DNA from: Denticeps clupeoides
Lineage: Eukaryota; Chordata; Actinopteri; Clupeiformes; Denticipitidae
Assembly: GCF_900700375.1 (NCBI RefSeq)
Contig: NW_021630096.1
Coordinates: 1 to 64,000 of the forward strand
Length of the DNA: 64,000 nucleotides
Direction: 5' to 3'
A model generated the notes under the pieces. That model saw only the letters and a program-made list of their open reading frames with translations, was not told the DNA's origin and did not search any database. Made by a program: the position numbers and the translations under genes. Below are positions 21,582 to 40,010 of this stretch, piece by piece (within the stretch, counting starts at the first letter, position 1; every line of letters starts with the position of its first letter).

Positions 21582-21629
21582 CTGGTCAGTAATACCTGAC
21601 ACCAGGAGAACAAGGCCTGGTGTTGTTGT

Positions 21630-21666
<37 letters not shown>

Positions 21667-21722
21667 TGTGTGTTCTGGTCAGTAATACCTGACACCAGGA
21701 GAACAAGGCCTGGTGTTGTTGT

Positions 21723-21759
<37 letters not shown>

Positions 21760-21889
21760 CTGGTCAGTAATACCTGACACCAGGAGAACAAGGCCTGGTG
21801 TTGTTGTTGACGTGTGTGTGTGTGTGTGTGTGGTGTGTGTTCTGGACAGTAATACCTGACACCAGGAGAACAAGGCCTGGTGTTGTTGT

Positions 21890-21921
<32 letters not shown>

Positions 21922-21970
21922 TCTGGACAGTAATACCTGACACCAGGAGAACAAGGCCTGGTGTTGTTGT

Positions 21971-22005
<35 letters not shown>

Positions 22006-22138
22006 TGTGTGTTCTGGTCAGTAATACCTGACACCAGGAGAACAAGGCCTGGTGTTGTTGTTGACGTGTGTGTGTGTGTGTGTGTGTGTTCTGGTCAGTA
22101 ATACCTGACACCAGGAGAACAAGGCCTGGTGTTGTTGT

Positions 22139-22179
<41 letters not shown>

Positions 22180-22227
22180 CTGGTCAGTAATACCTGACAC
22201 CAGGAGAACAAGGCCTGGTGTTGTTGT

Positions 22228-22264
<37 letters not shown>

Positions 22265-22320
22265 TGTGTGTTCTGGTCAGTAATACCTGACACCAGGAGA
22301 ACAAGGCCTGGTGTTGTTGT

Positions 22321-22355
<35 letters not shown>

Positions 22356-22403
22356 CTGGTCAGTAATACCTGACACCAGGAGAACAAGGCCTGGTGTTGT
22401 TGT

Positions 22404-22435
<32 letters not shown>

Positions 22436-22484
22436 TCTGGACAGTAATACCTGACACCAGGAGAACAAGGCCTGGTGTTGTTGT

Positions 22485-22541
<57 letters not shown>
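18910..22541. repeat. 3.6-kb hairpin/TG minisatellite upstream of the cpt1a start codon
   Basis: About 44 units of 75-95 bp. Each unit has a conserved core of about 56 bp followed by a TG run of variable length. Within the core, GTCAG/CTGAC and CACCAGG/CCTGGTG are short inverted repeats, so each unit can form two small hairpins next to a TG tract. The first two units differ (CAGCAGAACAGGGCCCTGG) and mark the older edge. The array ends 17 bp before the ATG of cpt1a, so it probably fills the intron just before the first coding exon. Confidence 0.93.
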
Positions 22542-30379
<7,838 letters not shown>

Positions 30380-30766
30380 AATCATACGTCACCACAAGTT
30401 GCTGATATGTGACGATGACGTTACAGAAACGTGCTTTACTGAATGTCTTTAATGATTGTTTATAGGAACTCAGCTCATTCCAGTTTTCATGGCTTTAGTG
30501 ATGTAATATGTTCTAACTCTGCATGTGATGTGTGAACTGAGTTCATTTTGATTTTCTTTTCTGGCTGTAGTACCACTACAGTTTACAGAGACGCACCTTT
30601 TAACATCCTGCAGGTTCTAGATTAGAATGTTGTGTTATGTTCTGCTGATGTGAACATCCCTGATAGATAACCATTTGAGGAAAAACCCTGCTTCATTCTG
30701 GGGTGTCCTACTTCCGATCTCTGATTGGCTGCTTTGCATTGTGATTGTTAATGCATTGTTAATAAA
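30380..30766 (+). terminator. cpt1a: cpt1a 3' UTR with poly(A) signal
   Basis: No repeat interrupts the 390 bases after the stop codon. AATAAA lies at 30761-30766 and is the likely cleavage signal. Confidence 0.7.
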
Positions 30767-31009
30767 CATAAGTGCTATGATGACAACTATGAACTGTGTT
30801 TGTTGCTTAATGTTCCAGCAATACTGGGTCTTTAGGACTGGATATTTATAAAGCTGTGTTACTCTGATGAAGTGCATTGTGGGGGTTTTACTCACATACT
30901 TGCTATAGTCCACTTTATTGTCATCTCACTATATACACTGTGGACATTGTCACTGACCTATAAAATAACGCAGGTCGAGACAAACTAGAAAAACCGGGCA
31001 AGTAGCAGC

Positions 31010-32310
31010 AATATGACAATATATCAGTGTGGGGATGTATAGTATATAGTGTATATGGTATATGATATACTATGATAATAATGTCAGTAGTAGTGATTTG
31101 ACAGTATATCAGTGTGGGTATGTATTTAGTATATAGTGTATGTGGTATATGATATACTATGGTAATAATGGTAATAGTAGTGATATGACAGTATATCAGT
31201 GTGGATGTATTTAGTATAGAGTGTATATGGTATATGATATACTATGGTAATAATGGTAGTAGTAGTGATATGACAGTATATCAGTGTGTGGATGTATTTA
31301 GTATAGAGTGTATATGGTATATGATATACTATGATAATAATGGTAATAGTAGTGATATGACAGTATATCAGTGTGGATGTATTTAGTATAAAGTGTATAT
31401 GGTATATGATATACTATGATAATAATGGTAATAGTAGTGATATGACAGTATATCAGTTTGGATGTATTTAGTATAGAGTGTATATGGTATATGATATACT
31501 ATGGTAATAATGGTAGTAGTAGTGATATGACAGTATATCAGTGTGTGGATGTATTCAGTATAAAGTGTATATGGTATATGATATACTATGATAATAATGG
31601 TAATAGTAGTGATATGACAGTATATCAGTGTGGATGTATTTAGTATAAAGTGTATATGGTATATGATATACTATGATAATAATGGTAATAGTAGTGATAT
31701 GACAGTATATCAGTGTGGATGTATTTAGTATAGAGTGTATATGGTATATGATATACTATGATAATAATGTCAGTAGTAGTGATATGACAGTATATCAGTG
31801 TGGATGTATTTAGTATAAAGTGTATGTGGTATATGATATACTATGATAATAATGTCAGTAGTAGTGAGTTGATGTATGTCGGTGTGGATGTATTTAGTAT
31901 ATAGTGTATATGGTATATGATATACTATGGTAATAATGGTAGTAGTAGTGATATGACAGTATATCAGTGTGTGGATGTATTTAGTATAGAGTGTATATGG
32001 TATATGATATACTATGATAATAATGGTAATAGTAGTGATATGACAGTATATTAGTGTGGATGTATTTAGTATAAAGTGTACATGGTATATGATATACTAT
32101 GATAATAATGGTAATAGTAGTGATTTGACAGTATATCAGTGTGGATGTATTTAGTATAGAGTGTATATGGTATATGATCTACTATGATAATAATGGAAGT
32201 AGTAGTGATATGACAGTATATCAGTGTGTGGATGTATTTAGTGTATAGTGTATATGGTATATGATATACTATGATAATAATGTCAGTAGTAGTGCTATGA
32301 CATGATATGA
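31010..32310. repeat. 85-bp AT-rich minisatellite
   Basis: About 15 copies of an 85-bp unit with GTGGATGTATTTAGTATA, TGGTATATGATATACTATG and GTAGTGATATGACAGTATAT cores. The GGTATATGATATACTA part is nearly self-complementary. Copies differ by point changes and a GT insertion. Confidence 0.93.
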
Positions 32311-32855
32311 TGATAATAACACAGCAGCACAGTGTGAGGCAGTGAGATATTAAAGTGCAGAGTGCAGTACTAATGTTCAGTTTGTAATGTGCAGTTTAGG
32401 AGGGAGAAAAATATTCTGCAGATGGTTCTGCTGATATAGAAGATGTTTGTGTCCATTAAAAACAGTTGAGGTCTCTCTTCTCTGGACACGCCCACTGTAC
32501 AGGTGTAGGACTGGTGTCTGTATCACCAAAGTTTGTTCTACTCCCTGTTCCTTTGTGACTGGGTCGAATCCAGGTGACTTATCAGGTTCTGGAGCCATAC
32601 TCACAGAAGGAACAAAATGAATGGAAGTTCTGAACATGTGGAATGCAGAGATCAGGACAATATTGCCAGTATTTGACCACTGGAGAGCTGATCTGAGAAC
32701 AGCTGTAAACACCATGTCTGAGACAAGTCTGGACTAGTCTGTGTGTGTGTGTGTATTCCTGATGAGGGTCTCTGGAATGTGCTGCAACCCCCTTTGTTGT
32801 GGAGGGGCGGAGCCTAAATTTACTCGCAGTCCAAAGCTTCTGTGTTCAGTAGCAT
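32311..32855. other. Intergenic DNA, no supported gene
   Basis: A 112-codon open frame on the minus strand at 32377-32715 has no recognisable domain and no supporting signals. Nothing else stands out. Confidence 0.4.
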
Positions 32856-32859
32856 TGTG

Positions 32860-33124
32860 TGACGTCACGCAATCCCAAGAGTGCCTCCCGGGGGAGCCAT
32901 GAAGCGGACAGACAGACAGGGGTCAGTTTCATCCTGGGGTCAGTTTCATGTCTTTTTCCACGCATGCTCTGATGGGAGGGGGGCGGGGCTTCAGGGCCGC
33001 CTGGTATAAAAGCTCCTCCCGCTCCAGCACTGCGCCTGTCGTTGGTGAATCAGCAGCTCTTGCTCGTGTCACTCACACGCACGCAAGCTGTCTCACACTC
33101 TGAAACGGAAGCCATCGCGTGGCA
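32860..33124 (+). promoter_or_regulatory. igf2: igf2 core promoter and 5' UTR
   Basis: A perfect CRE palindrome TGACGTCA lies at 32860-32867, a GC box GGGGCGGGGC at about 32980-32989 and a TATA box TATAAAA at 33005-33011. Transcription would start near 33035, leaving about 90 nt of 5' UTR before the ATG at 33125. The spacing is typical of a TATA-driven, cAMP-responsive promoter. Confidence 0.7.
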
Positions 33125-33433
33125 ATGCAGTGGTTGTGCGGAGCAGCGCGAGTCCCGGTAAGGGTCAGTGGGGTCACTCTGTGGGGTCACTCAAGTTTGG
33201 AATTCGGACTCATTCCCACACACAGGAGCTGTGAAGTGTGAGAACAGTTCTGTGAATGCTGCTGATGTGTGTGTGTGTGTTTCTGCAGGTGGGAGGTATG
33301 CTGATGCTGCTCGTAGCTCTGTGTGTGTGTGTACCAGACGTCGGGTCAGCAGAAACGCTGTGTGGTGGGGAGTTGGTGGACACACTACAGTTTGTTTGTG
33401 GAGACAGAGGATTTTATTTCAGTGAGTGTCATT

Positions 33434-33465
<32 letters not shown>

Positions 33466-34019
33466 TCATCTGCGTGTTTTGAGCAAGAGGATGCAAAAGA
33501 CGACCTGACATTCACACACAAAGCTACATACACACTTCTACACTGACACTTCCCTGCCCCACAGGTCGGCCCAACCGGTTGAGTGGTCGTCGGGGTTACG
33601 GTGGCATTGTGGAGGAGTGCTGCTTTAGGACATGCACCTTGGAGCTGCTGGAGCAATACTGCGCTAAGACCACCCTGACAGTGAGAGACCTGGACCACCA
33701 GGTACACACACACACACACACACAATCCTGCAAAAACGTATGACTTGTGTATCGTGGTAACTTAGTGATGCCTGCGCGTGTGTGTGGTGAGTGAAACTAT
33801 TTCATGTGATTGTAGGAGACTCTGCATTTGTCTGAGTTTAACCAGTGGCAAAGAGATCCAGCCCAGAGGCTGCAGCGAGGGTTACCCACAATTCTCCGCT
33901 CACAGCCACACCCCCATCTGACCATCAAACCCCTTAGCCAGACAGAAGACTCCACCCACCAGCGTCCCATCCGGGTGCCCAGCAGACGGCGGCGTTTTGT
34001 CTACAGACCTCAGACCTGA
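33125..34019 (+). CDS. igf2: Insulin-like growth factor 2 precursor
   Basis: IGF2 is a secreted growth factor acting through IGF1R. Four coding exons, 33125-33157, 33289-33421, 33565-33701 and 33816-34019, join in phase to 168 residues. A hydrophobic signal segment ([20 protein letters not shown]) precedes the B domain ([20 protein letters not shown]). A short C domain with GRRGYG follows, then the A domain [20 protein letters not shown], a D piece and an E peptide. All six insulin-fold cysteines are present. The E peptide keeps [20 protein letters not shown], which matches IGF2 and not IGF1 or insulin, and ends in a basic [11 protein letters not shown]. The signal region and E peptide are shorter than in most fish Igf2, so this may be the more divergent of two paralogues. 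It lies 2.7 kb after cpt1a on the same strand. Confidence 0.88.
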
Positions 34020-34700
34020 AAACAAAAACTCTGCTGGTCTGGGCAGGGGGAGGAGCCTGTGGGGAGTGGGAGTGGTCATTGCACCATGATTCACAGCTTT
34101 GAGTAGAAGCGGACTGCTTCGTGCCTTTGGCCAATGAGGGGTGTTACATTGCTTCCTTTTTATGCACCTTCAATCCTGGAGACACAGACTGCTTCTCTAA
34201 ATAGACCTGATGAACATCATCATCATCATCCCTGTTCTAGAGAGTTCTCTATCTGATTTCCGGTGAGCGATACTGAGGGTTGGTGCTGCTGCTCGTTAGG
34301 GTGGAATCCTGCAGAACCACAAATCTAGAATCAGCATTTAAGAAATACATTACAATCCAGAAAAGGCTGAGCAGCAGTCAGCATCACTTCCTGTTTCAGC
34401 TCAGACTGAAACACTTGAAAAGGTCCAGATGACTTTTGGAAGACAAGATGTTATGTACCGTGGTTTCTTCTGTGGATTGGTTCTTTAGAAGCTCTCTGTA
34501 AAATGAATGTCTGAGGAAAACCGTGCTGAAGATCTTATTTATTTGATTAAAAATATTTTTTTGTGTAAGATATCAGTTACGATTTATGATCAAAATGGAT
34601 GATTTGTGTGAAATTTATACCTGGTATTTTGCTACTCCTCAGATTAAATCTGATTATTGGTTCCCTTTCTCCTGTCTGTCTCAGCAGATCAGGACATTTT
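34020..34700 (+). other. igf2 3' flank and probable 3' UTR
   Basis: Unique sequence with an ATTAAA hexamer near 34545 and AATAAA-like variants nearby; no firm cleavage site can be chosen. A CATCAT run lies at 34215. Confidence 0.4.
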
Positions 34701-34809
34701 GACTTTTAATGGTTCTCTTGTTCTTACACTTGTTCATGTCAGTCAAATTAGAGAACATTCTTTTATTAACCCAGAACCATGACATCCACCACTGGCTCTT
34801 CTTAGTTTG

Positions 34810-34822
34810 TGTGTATGTGTAT

Positions 34823-34871
<49 letters not shown>

Positions 34872-34872
34872 G
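34810..34872. repeat. TG/TATG microsatellite
   Basis: A simple TG run of about 60 bp with ATG interruptions. The sequence around it (34700-35250) has no recognised gene. Confidence 0.85.
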
Positions 34873-35254
34873 TGCCACAGGGGTGGTGTGGCTGCAGAAT
34901 ACCTGCACTTCATGTCAGACTGACAATAAGGTCATAGGTGAAAGGTCAAAAGAGAGGCATGCAGCCCTCAGGAAGAAGTGATACTGTGGAATTTTTTAAC
35001 TTTGACCTCTAATCTTGCAACTGTAATAACGGCATTTCAGTTGTACGAAACATTCACACAGTTTAGTTACATAACCCTGTCACTTCCCTCTCAACAGAAC
35101 TGGTTCTAAAGGTAGAACATTTCTCATCCCTGTGATGCACATTGTTTATAAATCGAACAGGAGGATCTGGGTGCTAATAACTTGTTGTGTGTTCTGATTA
35201 GAGACAAAGTGGGGTTTGAGTTTTGCTCTGTGTGTGGGTGTTGTCATGGTAGTC

Positions 35255-35992
35255 AATGGTGGGAAGGTTGGCTGGATGTTGGTGGGCAGGTTGGCTGATT
35301 GGTGGTGGGCAGGTTGGCTGGTTGTTGGTGGGCAGGTTAGCTGGTTGTTAGTGGGTGGGTTGGCTGGTTGTTGGTGGGCAGGTTGGCGGTGAGCAGGTTG
35401 GCTGGTTTTTGGTGGGTAGGTTGGCTGGTTGGTGGTGGGAAGGTTGGCTGATTGGTGGTGGGTATGTGGGTAGGTTGGCTGGTTGGTGGTGGGTATGTTG
35501 GCTGGATGTTGGTGGGTTGGTTGGCTGGTTGGTGGTGGGAAGGTTGGCTGATTGGTGGTGGGTATGTGGGCAGGTTGGCTTGTTGTTGGTGGGCAGGTTG
35601 GCTGGTTGTTGATGGGCAGGTTGGCTGGTTGTTGGTGGGTAGGTTGGCTGATTGTTGGTGGGTAGGTTGGCTGGTTGTTGGTGGGCAGGTTGGCTGGTTG
35701 TTGGTGGGTAGGTTGGCTGATTGTTGGTGGGTAGGTTGGCTGGTTTTTGGTGGGAAGGTTGGCTGGATGTTGGTGGGCAGGTTGGCTGATTGGTGGTGGG
35801 TAGGTTGGCTGGTTGCTGGTGGGCAGGTTGGCTGGTTGTTGATGGGCAGGTTGGCTGGTTGTTGATGGGCAGGTTGGCTGGTTGTTGATGGGCAGGTTGG
35901 CTGGTTATTGGTGGGTATGTGGGTAGGCCAACCTTCCCACCACCAACCAGCCAACCTACCCACCAACAACCAGCCAACCTGCCCACCAACAA
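35255..35992. repeat. 23-bp minisatellite with an inverted end (fold-back)
   Basis: About 29 units of 23 bp (AGGTTGGCTGGTTGTTGGTGGGC and variants) run to about 35927. The same unit then continues in opposite orientation (CCAACCTTCCCACC onward) to about 35992. The junction can fold into a hairpin with arms of roughly 60 bp. The repeated strand is very G-rich. Confidence 0.9.
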
Positions 35993-36890
35993 AACAGTCC
36001 ATGAAAAGGGGGGAGGAAGTCCATAAGGTTGAGTGGTGACTGTCCTGCACTGACAGCTTCAGGCCCGGGCCAAAGCACGGCTCATCCGTGGGGGACCGGT
36101 ATCCCGTCACTCCGTCAGTCTCCGGCACGCCCCGCTGGGAAGTCCGCCTCTCTCCTCGTCTCAGTTATCACCGGGAGCACCTGCACTGTTCAACGGGTCT
36201 CCTCAACCCCATGGTAGCTTTCATTGGTCATCAATGTCCGGCCGCACAAATTCGTCTGTGCTCCCCACCTCCAGAATCGCCAGGGGGAACATGGACAGCG
36301 TGACAGATCTTCTCGACCCCACGGTAGCTTTCGGAGGCCGCAGAGAGTCTGTCACGCTTGGGGAAATGATAAAAACATGGCATGGATCTTGGCGATTACA
36401 GAAAGTGCATTGGTGGAATCCAGACGAGACAGTGGTGTCGGGGTCCATACATGGAATCTTGAACACCACCAGATGTGGGACTATGGGGCAGGCCATCGGA
36501 CGCATCAGGACCCTGTGGAACATGAAGCCAACTCTGGTCAGGGACAAGGGGGTTGGTGGTGTCCTCCCGGCAAACTACGGCTCCTTGGATCTCAGCGGGG
36601 CGGCATCGGCAGCATCCAAATTTGGTCAGGTCATTCTGTCATGATGGCTGGACATGGCGAGGAAGAGGACGAATACGCATGACGTCATGAGACAGGGGTT
36701 TAATACATTGTACACACGACAGGGGAAACATCACCAAACAATGACCCGACGGTGAACAGACACGAACGGGATAGCTTTATACAACTATATAATTATACAA
36801 CAGATGAACATGATCAGGGAACATTACACAGGACGAACATGAAACTCCGGTCTGAACTCCGGACCCGGAGTAACCCCTGCTGGACCGGAT
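35993..36890. other. Unrecognised repeat-like region
   Basis: Two similar 34-bp pieces (CCCCATGGTAGCTTTC near 36207 and CCCCACGGTAGCTTTC near 36318) suggest an internal duplication. Open frames at 36221-36547 (minus) and 36234-36644 (plus) match nothing I recognise. GTTTAATACATTGTACACAC near 36698 resembles repeat ends seen at 54680 and 56945 only in general composition. Possibly a decayed transposon. Confidence 0.35.
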
Positions 36891-36906
36891 CATGACAAGA
36901 GTGTTA

Positions 36907-36907
<1 letters not shown>

Positions 36908-36955
<48 letters not shown>

Positions 36956-36962
36956 TGTGTGT
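36908..36962. repeat. TG microsatellite
   Basis: Simple TG repeat of about 55 bp. Confidence 0.9.
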
Positions 36963-37280
36963 TACATTGTTCCATGCATGTCAAGGTCAAAAGTCCCTTC
37001 CAGACCAGGATTCTCTGTACTGTAGGATTATCAGAAAACACAGAACCCCTGTCCCAGTCTGGCTGGTGCTGCTGATCAATACTGACTGTTGATCTTTGTT
37101 ATCTATGTCTCCTCTGCAACAGACACGTTCATCTACATCCTGTCACATTGACTGAGTTATAAATGTAATGAATATTTTCCAGTTTGTATTTTACTCTCAG
37201 TGGGTACTGGGTACAGTCTTACTAGTTTCTTGGGGTTCTGAAGGTGGCTCTTAAACAGACAGGCATCATTGAGCAACGAC

Positions 37281-37424
37281 CTTAGTGAGCAGTGTGCAGA
37301 CATGGAAGGTGCCCAGGGAGCAGTGTGTGGGGATGTTACTTTGCTCATTTGGTGGCTTGGGACTCGAACCGGCAACCTTGTGATTTCAGGTGTGTTTCCT
37401 TACCTGCTAGGCCACCACTGGCCC
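37281..37424 (-). mobile_element. tRNA-derived SINE fragment, minus strand
   Basis: Gene-sense CCAGTGGTGGCCTAGCAGGT at the right end, a box B-like GGTTCGAGTCCC, and the CCACACACTGCTCCCTGGGC motif at the left. Confidence 0.75.
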
Positions 37425-37596
37425 AAAAGAAAGGACTGTTGTCAGAGCAAAGGAAACCTGAATGCCGTTCATTTATTGAATTCCCAGAAGTATGAGGGTC
37501 CATTTACTAAATACATAATTTAGTAAATTACATAAACACTAACGAAACATGGACACACGATTACTACTGACAACTCACTATGTATATGTATGTATG

Positions 37597-37771
37597 TACA
37601 GTACAGGCCAAAAGTTTGGAAACACCTTCTCATAACTCCAGTACATAACTCCACATGTGTTCATTCATAGTTTTGATGCCTTCAGTGAGAATCTACCAAT
37701 GTAAATGGTCATGAAGATAAAGAAAACACACTGAAGGAGAAGGTGCGTCCAGACCTTTGGCCTGTACTGTA
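37597..37771. mobile_element. Tc1-type MITE
   Basis: 175 bp bounded by inverted repeats of about 30 bp: TACAGTACAGGCCAAAAGTT at the left and, on the other strand, TACAGTACAGGCCAAAGGTC at the right, starting with the TA target of Tc1/mariner elements. No coding capacity. It is a non-autonomous relative of a common fish Tc1 element. Confidence 0.88.
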
Positions 37772-38400
37772 TGTATTTAAAAATATGAAGCATGTTATGT
37801 TTGTTGCATTAGAGCCTGTTCCATATCACAGTGACATGTGTCCTTACTGATTGGGTCAAACATTTCACATAAGTATGAGCAAGTAAAATGTTTCAGTAAC
37901 CAGGGTTTGTCACTATACCTGTTTTTACAGATGTGTATGCCTGTATGTGTGTGAGTTTTCAGTAGTAATTGTGTGTCTGTGAAATTTCCATATGTAAATG
38001 TGTCCATGTTTCATAAGCGTTTGTGTAAGAAAAGTCTGAAACATTTCATAATTGGCCCCTGCTTCATGAGACCGTGGGAGAGTCACTTTGGCCATTCAAC
38101 CCCTGAACCCAGACTTTTATCAGATTCACCATCAGCTCACCTCTGCTTCCTGGAGCTCTGGAGTCCAATGTATCATTTTCACCTGAAATGTTGAAGAATT
38201 TAAGCTGTTCTGTCCTGGTCTGGTAAGAGCTGGCATCCATGTGTGTATTTCTGTGATTAGTGCCAGTTGGCCTGGATTGGGTTCTGATTGGTGAACTAGT
38301 CAGTTGCGGTTTTGATTGTTTTTTGGAAATTAAAAAATATTCTCCAGTGTTCTGAACCCATTCAACTAATTAATAACCAGTTAATAGAAGTTTTTGAGAA
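37772..38400. other. Non-coding DNA, no supported feature
   Basis: Short open frames only, with no recognisable domains and no coherent splice structure. Confidence 0.4.
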
Positions 38401-38421
38401 AGTAGCAGCTGTGCACATGGT

Positions 38422-38628
38422 GGCAGTGGTGGCCTAGCGGTTAAGGAAGCGGCTCCGCCAGGGCGCCACTGAGGTGCCACTGAGCAAAGCACCGTCCCCA
38501 CACACTGCTCCCCGGGCGCCTGTCATGGCTGCCCACTGCTCACTCAGGGTGATGGTTAAATACAGAGGACAAATTTCACTGTGTGCACCGTGTGCTATGC
38601 TGCTGAATCACGTCACTTTACTTTAACT
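38422..38628 (+). mobile_element. tRNA-derived SINE with internal deletion
   Basis: Same family as 29474. Box A is intact (GTGGCCTAGCGGTTAAGG), but box B is deleted (GGCTCCGCCAGGGCGCCACT), so it is unlikely to be transcribed by Pol III. The tail is complete. Confidence 0.85.
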
Positions 38629-38635
38629 AGACAGC

Positions 38636-39480
38636 AACAACATTCAATTCTGATTTAGACCTCCTCATAGCACTGAGACAGCGCTGGTTAAAGTGGTTAA
38701 TGACCTGCTGTTGGCCTCTGATCAGGGACTCATCTCGCTGCTTGTCCTGCTTGATCTGAGTGCAGCGTTTGACACTATCGATCACGCTATTCTCCTTGCC
38801 AGGTTAGAGAATGTTATTGGGATTAAGGGAACAGCCCTTGAATGGTTCAGATCATATTTGACCAACCGATATCAGTTTGTGGACATCAATGGTGTTTCGT
38901 CTTCACATAGTAAAGTAGAGTTGGGTGTTCCACAAGGTTCTGTCCTAGGTCCGTTACTTTTTTCTCTATACATGTTACCTTTCGGCAACGTCATCCGCAA
39001 ACACGGTATTAGCTTTCATTGCTACGCTGACGACACACAGCTGTATCTGTCAGCAATGCCAGACCAGAGGCAGCAGCTGAACAAAATAGAGAATTGTCTG
39101 AAGGACATTAGACAGTGGATGCTCCTGCTAAACCCTGACAAGACAGAAGCGCTTGTACTTGGGCCTCAAGCAGCCAGGCATAAACTGGCTGACTACACAA
39201 TAACCCTGGATAGCCTTTCTATCTCACCAAGATCATGTTAAAAATCACGTTTCTTGCAAAGAAACTCTGCAGTACCTGAGTGAACTTTTATTTATTTACG
39301 ACCCGCCACCCCCCCTGCGTTCGAAGGGTACAGGGTCACTACTGGTACCCAAAGTATAGAAAGTCACAGCTGGGAGCAGATCCTTCTCATATAGAGTTAC
39401 GCAGTTGTGGCATGGCTTGACAGTCAGTGTCCGGGACTCAGACACAGTCTCAGCGTTTAAATCTAAACTGATAGTAAGTG
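38636..39480 (+). mobile_element. L2-type LINE fragment (reverse transcriptase part)
   Basis: An open stretch of 182 codons at 38693-39241 encodes reverse transcriptase motifs: [37 protein letters not shown] and the catalytic [12 protein letters not shown] second piece at about 39385-39470 reads LWHGLTVSVRDSDTVSAFKS, the usual C-terminal end of such proteins. The endonuclease domain and most of the 5' end are missing, as is usual for truncated LINE copies. Clade assignment (L2/CR1 group) is by motif style. Confidence 0.82.
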
Positions 39481-39540
39481 GGATTTGAACCCCACCCTAC
39501 ACACTCGCCTGTGAACCAGAATCCAAGTGGGGTTGGGTTA

Positions 39541-40010
39541 TACTGTATATACTGTAATTCTCATAAAGACTAAACATCAGATCTGCTGTACATTACTATA
39601 TATCCTGTAATTCCCATTCCAGACTATGCATCAAATCTGCTGTACATTACTGTATATACTGTAATTCTCATAAAGACTAAACATCAGATCTGCTGTACGT
39701 TACTATATATCCTGTAATTCCCATTCCAGACTATGCATTAAATCTGCTGTACATTACTGTATATACTGTAATTCTCATAAAGACTAAACATCAGATCTGC
39801 TGTACGTTACTATATATCCTGTAATTCCCATTCCAGACTATGCATCAAATCTGCTGTACATTACTGTATATACTGTAATTCTCATAAAGACTAAACATCA
39901 GATCTGCTGTACGTTACTATATATCCTGTAATTCCCATTCCAGACTATGCATTAAATCTGCTGTACATTACTGTATATACTGTAATTCTCATAAAAACTA
40001 AACATCAGAA
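39541..40010. repeat. 107-bp tandem repeat
   Basis: Four and a half copies of a 107-bp unit starting TACTGTATATACTGTAATTC. The unit is itself two related halves (CTGTAATTCTCATAAAGACT and CTGTAATTCCCATTCCAGAC), so it arose from a dimer of about 53 bp. Confidence 0.92.

Noticed and set aside
32377-32715. 112-codon minus-strand frame
   Set aside because: No domain, no splice partner and no regulatory signals; it is probably a chance frame or repeat scrap.
35337-36128. 263-codon frame rich in QPTH/PTNNQ
   Set aside because: It is a shadow of the 23-bp minisatellite.
36221-36682. Overlapping frames of 108-152 codons
   Set aside because: They overlap on both strands with no recognised motif; I list the region only as unknown.
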